Shown here: positions 36,980 through 42,975 of the stretch, in pieces
How positions within the stretch are numbered: position 1 is the first letter of the stretch
Layout: each line of letters opens with the position of its first letter
Virus record (IMG/VR): IMGVR_UViG_3300018424_000047
Coordinates: 1-44,006 of that record
Strand: one strand, 5' to 3'
DNA: 44,006 nucleotides
Source of the DNA: a virus
Translations under genes and position numbers: made by a program
Notes under the pieces: model-generated
Told to the model about the DNA's origin: nothing
The model's input: only the letters and a program-made list of their open reading frames with translations
Databases searched by the model: none

Positions 36980-38506
36980 ATGATTTTAGTTGGAATTGCA
37001 GACAACGCACACGACTCTAATATTTCTGCTTGGATAAACGGAACGTTCAAGTATGCAAAGTATGAAAGAGAATCAGGTATAAAACATGGCCGTGCGCCTG
37101 CAATATGGTTTTGGAAAAAACTGGAACAGTGGGGAATAGAGGAAAAGGACATAGACGCATTTGCCTATGTTGAACCACACACATATTACGACAGCGAATT
37201 CGGATACATGGGGCATGATCCAGCACCCTTCTACGGAGAAATCTATCTTACAAAGTATAATGTTCCAAATGGTTGGAATGGTATTTGCAAGCATCTTCCG
37301 GACGATAGATATTTTCTCTTAGACCATCATTACGCACACTTCTTCTCTAACACAACCGTTACATCAGGTGACAAGGCAGTAATAGCAGATACTGGCGGAT
37401 CAAACAATAACAAGACACTGATTGTAGGTAGTGACAGCAGTGAGTTTATAAGGCCCAATAGAGATATTGCATCCAGTGGAAAACTCCTATACAAACTAGG
37501 ACAGAAGATGGGACTGCACGGTGACGAATCCGATGTAATAGGAAAGATAATGGGCCTACAGGCATTTGGAAAGGTTGACAAATACTTTGTTAGAGAATGG
37601 ACAAGCAGAGGAAGAAGTGATGCAGGTGATTTGTATGACTACATAGATAATCTTGATATAGGTGCATCACCTGATAATCCATTCTGGTTAGAAAAGGTAG
37701 CAAGTGTATTCGAAGTGGGCAGAAACTATCAAAAGCAAATGTTTGATGTATTAGGACAGCAGGATTCAAAGATACACTACAGTGGTGGCATAGCACTTAA
37801 CGTGAACTGGAATAGATATATCAAGGATCAGGGTTATGACATTGAGATAGAGCCACACGTTTATGATGGTGGCCTGTCCATAGGTTGCGTTAGATTTTTA
37901 GCCGAACAGTTCGGACAGCAGATAGAAATAGATGACTTCCCTTACATTCAGGATGATGAGGCACCTGAACAATTACCAAAGGATTCCTTGATCAAGGAAG
38001 TGGCAGAAATGCTCGCACAAGGTAAGATAGTAGGATGGTATCAGGGCCATGGAGAACTAGGGCCAAGAGCATTAGGAAACAGATCAATACTAATGAATCC
38101 AACAATTGAAAACGGAAAGGATATTCTGAATCAGAAAGTTAAGAGAAGAGAATACTGGAGACCCTTTGGTGCGAGTGTTAAACAGGACAAGGCATCGGAG
38201 TATTTTGACATGGATTATTCTCCATACATGCTATACACTTCTAAAGTATTAGATGATAGATTAACTAGCGTTACACACGTTGATGGAACATGCAGGCATC
38301 AAACGGTTAACGAAAATCAAAACAGTTTATACTACAGGCTACTGGATGAGTTTGAGAAACTGACAGGTTTGCCAGTATTATTAAATACTTCATTAAACAT
38401 TGGCGGTAAACCAATTGCCGGCAAGATAGATGATGCGATAGAATTATTAAAAAGATCGGATATGGATGCAGTGTGTGCCGGCGATGATCTTTATACCAAG
38501 AAATAG
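36980..38506 (+). CDS. Carbamoyltransferase, NodU/TobZ type, copy 2
   Basis: A 508-residue relative of the 32482 product with the same domain order. LLDHHYAHFFSN near 114-125 is the metal-binding region, VIADTGGSNNNKTL the first ATP-binding loop and YSGGIALNVNWN a second. GELGPRALGNRSILMNP near 358-374 and LLNTSLNIGGKPI near the end complete the C-terminal domain. Differences in the acceptor-side segments (residues 190-250) suggest a different acceptor. It is transcribed from a late-type promoter, whereas copy 1 is inside the replication operon. Confidence 0.9.
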   Translation: MILVGIADNAHDSNISAWINGTFKYAKYERESGIKHGRAPAIWFWKKLEQWGIEEKDIDAFAYVEPHTYYDSEFGYMGHDPAPFYGEIYLTKYNVPNGWNGICKHLPDDRYFLLDHHYAHFFSNTTVTSGDKAVIADTGGSNNNKTLIVGSDSSEFIRPNRDIASSGKLLYKLGQKMGLHGDESDVIGKIMGLQAFGKVDKYFVREWTSRGRSDAGDLYDYIDNLDIGASPDNPFWLEKVASVFEVGRNYQKQMFDVLGQQDSKIHYSGGIALNVNWNRYIKDQGYDIEIEPHVYDGGLSIGCVRFLAEQFGQQIEIDDFPYIQDDEAPEQLPKDSLIKEVAEMLAQGKIVGWYQGHGELGPRALGNRSILMNPTIENGKDILNQKVKRREYWRPFGASVKQDKASEYFDMDYSPYMLYTSKVLDDRLTSVTHVDGTCRHQTVNENQNSLYYRLLDEFEKLTGLPVLLNTSLNIGGKPIAGKIDDAIELLKRSDMDAVCAGDDLYTKK

Positions 38507-38517
38507 GAAATTTAAAA

Positions 38518-38970
38518 ATGTTAGTAAGAATTGATACCATAGACGATTGGGTTAAGGAGATTATCAAGGATGATCCGGTAAGATCAGAAATTCCCATTGA
38601 TCATAGAATAAACGAAACTGCCGAAATGTTTGCCCTATGGAATAATACTGAACTAGGTGCGGTGGTCTGCGTGTCATACACTGATGGCATTCCAAGCAGC
38701 GTTGAGGAAATGTATAGTTACGGCAGTCCGGAACCAAACACGGCAGTATTCTATACCATATGGAGTTACACAAAGGGCAGTGGTAGGCAGTTAATAATCG
38801 AAGCATCCGAGGCTATACAAAAGTTAAAGCCTACAATAAATAATCTAGTGACACTGAGTCCTAAAACGGAAATGGCGGAGCGTTTTCACATAAAGAATGG
38901 TGCTTGGCACTACAGAGAGAATGATGAAACCATAAACTATGCCTACAAACTAGATGAACAAAAAACTTGA
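38518..38970 (+). CDS. Conserved protein with GNAT-like features
   Basis: A 150-residue protein with AVVCVSYTDGIPSSVEEM near 47-64, TAVFYTIWSYTKGSGRQLII near 75-94 and LVTLSPKTEMAERFHIKNGA near 111-130. The strand-helix order with K-G-S-G-R, where acyl-CoA could bind, and the F-H-x-K-N-G-A ending look like an N-acetyltransferase fold, but no CoA loop is certain. It starts after an AGGAAATT site. The last 17 bases overlap the lipoprotein gene. Confidence 0.7.
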   Translation: MLVRIDTIDDWVKEIIKDDPVRSEIPIDHRINETAEMFALWNNTELGAVVCVSYTDGIPSSVEEMYSYGSPEPNTAVFYTIWSYTKGSGRQLIIEASEAIQKLKPTINNLVTLSPKTEMAERFHIKNGAWHYRENDETINYAYKLDEQKT

Positions 38971-39181
38971 ACGCAATATAATACTGAGTCTAATACTACT
39001 GCTAATTGTTATAGGATTAACAGGTTGTGGTCGCAGCATACAGAATTGCGAATTCAATCCTGGTGTAACGGTTGAACAGAAGAAAGAATCCAAGGAAGGT
39101 GAAGTCAAAAAGGAATCCGAATTGGAATCCAAACTGCCCGTAAAAGTATCTCCAAAAGGTGAATTTAACTGTAGTTTCTAG
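38954..39181 (+). CDS. Small phage lipoprotein
   Basis: A 75-residue precursor with basic N terminus MNKKLERN, hydrophobic core IILSLILLLIVIGL and the lipobox LTGC at 23-26. The mature part is about 50 residues, rich in Lys and Glu (KKESKEGEVKKESE), with a second Cys near each end. It should be lipid-anchored in the envelope. Possible roles are superinfection exclusion or lysis, as known for other small phage lipoproteins; the sequence does not decide. The gene ends immediately before the tRNA promoter. Confidence 0.78.
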   Translation: MNKKLERNIILSLILLLIVIGLTGCGRSIQNCEFNPGVTVEQKKESKEGEVKKESELESKLPVKVSPKGEFNCSF

Positions 39182-39210
39182 TTGACATTCAATGAGTTAT
39201 CCTATATAGT
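39182..39210 (+). promoter_or_regulatory. Sigma70-type promoter for tRNA
   Basis: TTGACA (39182-39187), 17-base spacer, TATAGT (39205-39210). Transcription should start about two to three bases before the tRNA 5' end at 39220. Confidence 0.8.
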
Positions 39211-39219
39211 AGATAGTAT

Positions 39220-39296
39220 CTGCTTGTAGCTCAGTTGGATAGAGCGTCAGTTTGCGGAACTGGAGGCCGAAGGTTCGAATCCTTCCAAGCAGGCCA
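39220..39296 (+). tRNA. tRNA-Arg with anticodon GCG, CCA encoded
   Basis: A full cloverleaf. Acceptor CTGCTTG (39220-39226) pairs with CAAGCAG (39286-39292). The D arm is GCTC/GAGC with A at position 20. The anticodon stem is TCAGT (39247-39251)/ACTGG (39259-39263), loop TTGCGGA, and the T arm GAAGG/CCTTC with loop TTCGAAT. The discriminator base is G and CCA is encoded (39294-39296). The anticodon at positions 34-36 is GCG, reading CGC (and CGU by wobble) for arginine. C35 and A20 are arginine identity elements. G34 in an Arg CGN tRNA is unusual, as bacteria normally use ACG, modified to ICG. Confidence 0.92.
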
Positions 39297-39321
39297 ATAA
39301 CAATAACAAGAAGAGGCAAAC

Positions 39322-39627
39322 ATGGTAGAAAAACAATTCAAGAAGGCAGTTATAGTAATAACAATATTATTAGTGGGACTATTCTTTGGTCTAGTAACTG
39401 CGAGCAATGCAGATGCTAACACCAATCAAGTAGTTCCAGAACCAAAACCATTTGAAATGAAACTCAAAAATTGGGCACAGGAAGAATGGAATGATATTAA
39501 AACATATCAGGCTGAAAATTGGGAGAACGGAAAGGCTCAATTGAACAGAAACAAAGAACAGGTTTCCAATCTATTCCAAAATATAGCAGATGCTATAAGC
39601 ACAATCATTACACCAGACAAACAGTAG
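39322..39627 (+). CDS. Secreted or membrane-anchored small phage protein
   Basis: A 101-residue protein with a basic start MVEKQFKKA, a hydrophobic segment about 9-27 (VIVITILLVGLFFGLVTAS) and a possible signal-peptidase site after NADA. The mature part is helical and charged with EEWNDIKTYQAENWENGKAQ followed by LNRNKEQVSNLFQNIADAI. It probably sits in or faces the periplasm. Function unknown. It is the last plus-strand gene before the large hairpin at 39640. Confidence 0.76.
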   Translation: MVEKQFKKAVIVITILLVGLFFGLVTASNADANTNQVVPEPKPFEMKLKNWAQEEWNDIKTYQAENWENGKAQLNRNKEQVSNLFQNIADAISTIITPDKQ

Positions 39628-39639
39628 TCTAAACACTTG

Positions 39640-39687
39640 CTAAACACCGCCTTAAACGCATTTTAAGCGTCATACAGCGGTGTTTAG
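39640..39687. terminator. Large hairpin at the strand switch, likely bidirectional terminator
   Basis: CTAAACACCGC (39640-39650) and GCGGTGTTTAG (39677-39687) pair over 11 bases. An inner stem CTTAAA (39651-39656)/TTTAAG (39662-39667) stacks on its 5' side. The element lies between the converging plus and minus genes. It lacks a classical long U-run on either strand, so it may stop transcription weakly or protect mRNA 3' ends. The remaining bases to 39752 contain a second small inverted repeat (AACG/CGTT) and no gene that I can support. Confidence 0.62.
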
Positions 39688-39752
39688 TATAAACTGCACC
39701 ACAAACACTATCTAAGAATTAAACATGCATATAACGCTGTTTTACGTTAGGC

Positions 39753-39872
39753 TTATAGAACTAGCAGCAGCGTAAACACCAACCAAACAGCCAGAAAAAT
39801 GGCAATGCTTGCCAACGGTCCTTGTGGTTTTGGATTAAGGACTGGCTTGCTACTAATCTCGTATGGATTCAC
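39753..39872 (-). CDS. 39-residue membrane peptide, GTG start
   Basis: A short ORF on the minus strand starting at GTG whose first base is the last base of the previous stop (TAGTG). The peptide opens NPYEISSKPVLNPKPQG after the initiator. One hydrophobic helix follows, about residues 21-39 (LASIAIFLAVWLVFTLLLVL region), directly to the stop. It is probably an inner-membrane peptide with its N terminus in the cytoplasm. The tight overlap with the upstream gene supports that it is real despite its length. Confidence 0.62.
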   Translation of the reverse strand: MNPYEISSKPVLNPKPQGPLASIAIFLAVWLVFTLLLVL

Positions 39873-40060
39873 TAGGCACGGTTCCAATGAACGGGTTTTC
39901 CCTGTTCATCCATCACCATGTCGCCTGTGTCCTTATACTGTGCCACCATTATGCCTGAACCAGTCTTGCCAGCAAAATACTTGCAGGGTTTTATGTCTCT
40001 GCCCGCATGCTGTCTCTGGATGTGATTGGTTATTATGCCTTTGGATTTCTTTACAGCCAT
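39872..40060 (-). CDS. Small basic phage protein
   Basis: A 62-residue protein starting MAVKKSKGIITNHIQRQHAG, with a central KPCKYFAGKTGSGIMVAQ and a polar tail ending HWNRA. It is basic at the N terminus with no membrane segment. A strong GGGGAGA ribosome site lies within the end of the preceding gene, and its ATG overlaps that gene's stop (TAATG). Function unknown; the location suggests early expression. Confidence 0.72.
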   Translation of the reverse strand: MAVKKSKGIITNHIQRQHAGRDIKPCKYFAGKTGSGIMVAQYKDTGDMVMDEQGKPVHWNRA

Positions 40061-40209
40061 TATGGTCTCCCCTGTCCAACGTTAAATTTGTGACTGCGCT
40101 TCTTGTGCTTGTTCATGCTGCTCATCTTGCACTTCTTGCGCTTTTGGGCTTGGCTGGTCTTCTTTGGAGTCGCTATGTGTCTTACATACGACTTCGCTAG
40201 TTTTGCCAT
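40060..40209 (-). CDS. 49-residue highly basic phage protein
   Basis: A short minus-strand ORF from ATG 40209. It starts MAKLAKSYVRHIATPKKTS, continues with QAQKRKKCKMSSMNKHKKRS and ends FNVGQGRP. About one third of residues are Lys or Arg. The ribosome site GGGAG is close to the ATG. Similar tiny proteins with an ATPKKTS start and a GQG-type ending are a recurrent marine T4-like type. It could bind nucleic acid. It is first of three overlapping genes (49, 62 and 39 residues) behind an extended -10 promoter. Confidence 0.78.
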   Translation of the reverse strand: MAKLAKSYVRHIATPKKTSQAQKRKKCKMSSMNKHKKRSHKFNVGQGRP

Positions 40210-40238
40210 AACACTCCCGGGTTAAGGGTTTGATTTAA

Positions 40239-40247
40239 ATTATAGCA
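40239..40247 (-). promoter_or_regulatory. Extended -10 promoter for the small-gene operon
   Basis: On the minus strand TGCTATAAT is a TG-N-TATAAT extended -10 with no clear -35. It lies about 30 bases before ATG 40209. The decamer GATAACTACT just upstream (40247-40256) also occurs directly before the lipoprotein gene at 40486. Confidence 0.5.
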
Positions 40248-40264
40248 GTAGTTATCTCTTTGAG

Positions 40265-40486
40265 TTATTTTTGGCAGGATTGAGGGGCAAATACGCAGCC
40301 AAGTGCTTCACCTATTGTCTTCATGTTGGCTATGCTGTCAGTGTCAGTTTGTGTGGTCTGTTCCTGCTGGTCCGCATGCTGTTCAATCACCTTGTCAGCG
40401 AGAGGAACCTGTCCACAGCCATGGGTCAGAAAGATGATGCCCACCACTAGGAGTATCCAAAGGTATTTGACGAACTGTCGTTTCAT
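40265..40486 (-). CDS. Small lipoprotein-like protein
   Basis: A 73-residue precursor if ATG 40486 is used: basic MKRQFVKYLW, hydrophobic LLVVGIIFLT, then HGC as a relaxed lipobox (T-H-G-C). The mature part is polar and acidic (ADKVIEQHADQQEQTTQTDTDS), ending with two further Cys. An in-frame ATG at 40501 is an alternative. No clear ribosome site is present. The -3/-2 lipobox residues are not canonical, so lipidation is probable but not certain. It is flanked by the GATAACTACT repeats. Confidence 0.68.
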   Translation of the reverse strand: MKRQFVKYLWILLVVGIIFLTHGCGQVPLADKVIEQHADQQEQTTQTDTDSIANMKTIGEALGCVFAPQSCQK

Positions 40487-40535
40487 GATAGTAGTTATCA
40501 TATAGGGGTTCAATCATAAACAGGCGTGATAAAAG

Positions 40536-40633
40536 CGGCGAAGCCGTCAGCGATTTTTTGCCGCGTAGCGGTTCGCGATTTTAGAGCTGCGAAGCAGCAA
40601 GCGGTAGCGCACGAAATTTGTAAGCAGAATTTC
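40536..40633. repeat. Cluster of GCGNAGC mini-hairpins in a GC-rich gap
   Basis: Between the lipoprotein-like gene and the gene at 40684 lie about 170 bases without a supported gene, unusually GC-rich for this genome. They hold three compact hairpins built on the GCGNAGC core: CGGC-GAA-GCCG (40536-40546), CCGC-GTA-GCGG (40561-40571) and GCTGC-GAA-GCAGC (40586-40598). A GCG-GTAG-CGC element (40601-40610) and a GAAATT/AATTTC inverted repeat (40613-40633) follow. GCGATTTT occurs twice between them. d(GCGAAGC) is known as an exceptionally stable DNA mini-hairpin. The function here is unknown: an origin, extruded promoter, recombination signal or repeat element. Confidence 0.82.
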
Positions 40634-40683
40634 CCATGGCCGGCAAGACAGAGTCGACCGGGTGTTATCGTTTGATGGGGTGA

Positions 40684-40893
40684 TTAAGCAGAAACTATGC
40701 CAGGCGTGTATTCTTCCACCCTAGCAGTCCAAGTCTCACCAGTTCTTGCAGTGAGTTTGGCAGCATACTGCTCCGCAAAGTCCTCGGCCAACTTGCGCTG
40801 TTTTAGCGTAAACTTGGCTTCGCTTAGATTGCGATGCATGAGCGTTTGCTTGGTTACCGTGTTCTGTGCTTTTGCTATTAGATACTTTTGCAT
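40684..40893 (-). CDS. Small basic helical protein
   Basis: A 69-residue protein beginning MQKYLIAKAQNTVTKQTLMH. A long helix follows (SEAKFTLKQRKLAEDFAEQYA), then AAKLTARTGETWTARVEEYTPG. It is basic and soluble. There is no ribosome site; an ATAAATA motif lies seven bases upstream, so the leader is very short. Function unknown. Confidence 0.68.
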   Translation of the reverse strand: MQKYLIAKAQNTVTKQTLMHRNLSEAKFTLKQRKLAEDFAEQYAAKLTARTGETWTARVEEYTPGIVSA

Positions 40894-40900
40894 GATATAC

Positions 40901-40907
40901 TATTTAT
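40901..40907 (-). promoter_or_regulatory. Late-type promoter motif on minus strand
   Basis: ATAAATA (minus strand) lies seven bases before ATG 40893. A TATACT further upstream is a weaker alternative -10. Between 40908 and 41065 I see no gene. Confidence 0.55.
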
Positions 40908-41065
40908 CCTCTAGTATAGAAAGTAGAACCCGTTTGTTCATCTACACACTGTGCCTAGTCTAGCATGCTCCAACGCAGTGCAAATGTTCTTACTTGATTG
41001 TGTGTGAACACTAACAAGTTCTTAATAGTATTTACTGTGTGTGTGCATAACCACCATGAAATAGG

Positions 41066-41281
41066 CTATTTAGACAGTATTTTAACACTGTATGCTGACC
41101 TCGAGCCTAGCAGTGCCAGTGCAAACGTAAGATCACGTGTGTCATGCAGTATAATGGTGTTGTGTGCGTTCTGCGAAGCGTGTATGCCGTGAGTGAACAG
41201 ATCTATTACTGCACAGTGCGTAAGGTTGTCACAGTATTGCACTTCCTTTTGTTCCGGGTATTCAAGCAGAATGGTATACAT
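41066..41281 (-). CDS. Small phage protein, unknown function
   Basis: A 71-residue protein, MYTILLEYPEQKEVQYCDNL at the start, then THCAVIDLFTHGIHASQNAHNT and a C-terminal DLTFALALLGSRSAY. It is mixed strand/helix, His- and Cys-containing, with no membrane segment. GGAG lies ten bases before the ATG and the gene starts five bases after the upstream stop. Shadow frames exist on the other strand, but this frame has the ribosome site and fits the packing. Confidence 0.62.
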   Translation of the reverse strand: MYTILLEYPEQKEVQYCDNLTHCAVIDLFTHGIHASQNAHNTIILHDTRDLTFALALLGSRSAYSVKILSK

Positions 41282-41286
41282 GGTGT

Positions 41287-41499
41287 CTAGACTCCCAAGC
41301 CGTGGTTGGTCTCGTGTGTTATGTCGTGTAGCACGTGGCTATACCGTATGTATAACTGCATGTGTGATTTGGAGTGTGGATCCAGCCAAAAGCGTGTTCT
41401 ATTAACGTGGACTTCATAGTGTATGTCCAATTCCTGCAGTGCTCCAAACACTCCCGGACTGGTTCTCATGTCACGTGTGTATATGCAGTAGTGATTCAT
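41287..41499 (-). CDS. Small phage protein, leaderless late-type gene
   Basis: A 70-residue protein rich in His, Tyr and Arg: MNHYCIYTRDMRTSPGVFGA, then LQELDIHYEVHVNRTRFWLD and HSKSHMQLYIRYSHVLHDIT. ATG 41499 is chosen because ATAAATA lies only four bases upstream; in-frame codons before it would start inside the promoter. No ribosome site is present. Function unknown. Confidence 0.64.
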   Translation of the reverse strand: MNHYCIYTRDMRTSPGVFGALQELDIHYEVHVNRTRFWLDPHSKSHMQLYIRYSHVLHDITHETNHGLGV

Positions 41500-41503
41500 A
41501 CAG

Positions 41504-41510
41504 TATTTAT
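41504..41510 (-). promoter_or_regulatory. Late-type promoter four bases before the ATG
   Basis: On the minus strand ATAAATA is followed by CTGT and ATG 41499. The arrangement closely copies that at 36193 (ATAAATA, CTGAT, ATG). Confidence 0.6.
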
Positions 41511-41694
41511 GAATGGGTCTACAGGTCAAAAAAATTTAGTGCGCGGTTTTTTAAAATCCCAAATGGGTCCTAGCGTGGTGATTTTCTGCTGCGCAAATTT
41601 TTATATATCAGGAAAGTTTATCACCTGCCTGGTGATTTTAGACCACTAGCATTTCAAAACTAGCACTTGCGCATACGCACTATAACCGGTCGCC
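41511..41694. other. Gene-free gap with short repeats
   Basis: I see no gene. It has A/T-rich runs, an ATCACC/GGTGAT hairpin (about 41619-41636) followed on the plus strand by Ts, and a second copy of GGTGATTTT near 41577. The heptamer ACTAGCA is repeated with a 14-base period (41645 and 41659), and CCGGTTA-type repeats lie near 41686-41700. It separates two minus-strand gene groups. Confidence 0.5.
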
Positions 41695-41880
41695 CTAACC
41701 GGCCACCATCGACTCATCACCGATCACGAAAAGAATATTGTCGAATCGATCTCTCACCTCAACTCTCTCCGCATCATAATCGGAACTCGCCTCCATGGCA
41801 ACTTCTTCTGCTTCTTCTTGTGTTTCGTAGAACCCCTCGTAGTGTTCCACGGTGTCCGCGTAGTAGTATATCCTATACAT
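41695..41880 (-). CDS. Small acidic phage protein
   Basis: A 61-residue protein starting MYRIYYYADTVEHYEGFYET, followed by an acidic helix QEEAEEVAMEASSDYDAERV and RFDNILFVIGDES. The pattern (strand, helix with many Glu, strand) suggests a small alpha/beta fold. ATG 41880 follows AGGGAGGTG. It starts just after the upstream lipoprotein stop. Its acidity could fit DNA mimicry, but this is speculation. Confidence 0.75.
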   Translation of the reverse strand: MYRIYYYADTVEHYEGFYETQEEAEEVAMEASSDYDAERVEVRDRFDNILFVIGDESMVAG

Positions 41881-41881
41881 T

Positions 41882-42127
41882 CTAGCACCTCCCTGTCTGG
41901 TGTGGCTTGCGTTGCTCTGGGGGAATGTGGCCCGCACACACCTTGCGTGCTTCCCCTTCCCAATTGGGTATTTGATCGAACAGGGTTTCACCCCGGCTTG
42001 GGTCAGGATCGTATGGACGGTCCATTGGTCCGTGTATGGAGCAGCCTGCCAATACTATCACGAACATGCCCACCAGTATGTTGTAGGCTGCGACTGCTAT
42101 TGCCCTGCCAATGTTCTTATCTTCCAT
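41882..42127 (-). CDS. Small lipoprotein with LAGC lipobox
   Basis: An 81-residue precursor: MEDKNIGRAIAVAAYNILV, hydrophobic core about 10-27, then lipobox LAGC with Cys29. The mature part is Pro-rich and polar (SIHGPMDRPYDPDPSRGETL) with a Cys near the end. A very strong GGGAGGAGGT ribosome site precedes ATG 42127. The start lies inside the 3' end of another lipoprotein gene, so two lipoproteins are encoded in overlapping frames. It is probably envelope-located; the role is unknown. Confidence 0.78.
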   Translation of the reverse strand: MEDKNIGRAIAVAAYNILVGMFVIVLAGCSIHGPMDRPYDPDPSRGETLFDQIPNWEGEARKVCAGHIPPEQRKPHQTGRC

Positions 42128-42264
42128 ACTACCTCCTCCCTAACGGTTGAATCCTTGTATATGTTATATGCGTTCGTGGTGTGTTGCACGTCTCTCCACG
42201 TGGCACCACAGCCCTGTAGAAGAACTGTGGCACATAACATTAGGAGTAATAAACCCTTATTCAT
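42097..42264 (-). CDS. Small lipoprotein with LLQGC lipobox
   Basis: A 55-residue precursor: MNKGLLLLMLCATVLLQGC, then a polar mature part of about 37 residues (GATWRDVQHTTNAYNIYKDS region). ATG 42264 lies in the end of the upstream gene; an ATG two codons earlier (42270) is also possible. Its 3' end overlaps the next lipoprotein start by 31 bases. Net size and paired arrangement recall nested Rz/Rz1 lysis proteins, but order and frames do not prove that. Confidence 0.7.
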   Translation of the reverse strand: MNKGLLLLMLCATVLLQGCGATWRDVQHTTNAYNIYKDSTVREEVVWKIRTLAGQ

Positions 42265-42454
42265 TCGCATTCTTTAGTAATACCATGGCACCAAACACGA
42301 ACATGGTCAATCCAATGCTCGCATACATGATCATCTCACCAATGGTGTTGGCCTGCTCCATGCACTTGCCATCACAGTCACCCGCACTACCAGCCATCAT
42401 TATGAGGCCCAATACTAGTAGAAGGCCTGCTATTGAGTTAATAATCGTTTTCAT
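42257..42454 (-). CDS. Small two-helix membrane protein
   Basis: A 65-residue protein with MKTIINSIAGLLLVLGLIMM as first hydrophobic segment, a short loop GSAGDCDGKCMEQANT with two Cys, and a second segment MIMYASIGLTMFVFGAMVLL. It should be in the inner membrane with a Cys-containing periplasmic or cytoplasmic loop. The ribosome site AAAGGAGCGACA is part of a repeated promoter-leader cassette. The end overlaps the lipoprotein gene by eight bases. Confidence 0.8.
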   Translation of the reverse strand: MKTIINSIAGLLLVLGLIMMAGSAGDCDGKCMEQANTIGEMIMYASIGLTMFVFGAMVLLKNANE

Positions 42455-42484
42455 TGTCGCTCCTTTTGTTTGTTTCATATTATT

Positions 42485-42512
42485 ATAATACATTCTTTAG
42501 AATAAAAGTCAA
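42485..42512 (-). promoter_or_regulatory. Early promoter cassette 1
   Basis: On the minus strand TTGACT (42507-42512), 16-base spacer, TATTAT (42485-42490), followed by AATAATA and AAAGGAGCGA before ATG 42454. The spacer contains the inverted repeat ATTCT-AA-AGAAT (42492-42503), a possible operator. Confidence 0.72.
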
Positions 42513-42514
42513 CC

Positions 42515-42541
42515 AAAAAGAGTGTTGCATTTCTGCAACAC
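42515..42541 (-). terminator. Rho-independent terminator
   Basis: On the minus strand GTGTTGCA-GAAA-TGCAACAC forms a perfect eight-pair stem with GAAA tetraloop, followed by TCTTTTT. It ends the 42556 gene directly before promoter cassette 1. Confidence 0.93.
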
Positions 42542-42555
42542 CCTCTCCGTTAATA

Positions 42556-42945
42556 CTAGTCTGCACGTGATCCCATGTGCATGTTGATGCCATATGATCG
42601 GAACACGTCAGCATATGCCTGGGCACCGATTTCCTTGCAATCCATGCTCTGGCCTCTGTGGTTAGCAGGATCCCAAAGTTGGAGAACACCACCCTGCCAT
42701 GACTTCTTGAAGCCCACTGCCTGTAGCGCCTTGCCCAATTTTGAATTAGATCTTACCTTCACGTCAACCCACGCAAAGCCACAATACATTGGCTCGCCGT
42801 ATTCGTTGCCGCCCGTTTTGCTGTTCCAATCATCCAGGAACTTGCTCACTGCTGCCTTTGCGGCTGCGGTTGCTTCTGCGTGGATCATCTCAACCTTTAC
42901 TAGGTCGAATGTTGGTTGCACTGTTACGGTTTCTTCTTTAAACAT
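42556..42945 (-). CDS. Conserved small phage protein with RGQSMD motif
   Basis: A 129-residue protein starting MFKEETVTVQPTFDLVKVEM, with helix HAEATAAAKAAVSKFLDDW, then MYCGFAWVDVKVRSNSKLGK. LWDPANHRGQSMDCKEIGAQ and a C-terminal YADVFRSYGINMHMGSRAD follow. The C-G-F-A-W and G-Q-S-M-D-x-K-E blocks recur in small phage proteins of unknown function that I know from other marine phages. ATG 42945 follows AAAAAGGAGCGA. It has its own promoter and terminator, so it is a single-gene early unit. Confidence 0.85.
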   Translation of the reverse strand: MFKEETVTVQPTFDLVKVEMIHAEATAAAKAAVSKFLDDWNSKTGGNEYGEPMYCGFAWVDVKVRSNSKLGKALQAVGFKKSWQGGVLQLWDPANHRGQSMDCKEIGAQAYADVFRSYGINMHMGSRAD

Positions 42946-42975
42946 GTTCGCTCCTTTTTCTAAGTTTGTATTATT

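Noticed and set aside
39799-40200. 133-codon plus-strand ORF
   Set aside because: Cys/Leu-rich antisense of three overlapping minus-strand genes that have ribosome sites and coupled starts.
40900-40942. A 12-codon minus-strand ORF before the gene at 40893
   Set aside because: No ribosome site, and it overlaps the late-type promoter motif.
41818-42277. Overlapping plus-strand ORFs of 110 and 125 codons
   Set aside because: Antisense to the lipoprotein genes; composition is unlike real genes and no ribosome sites.
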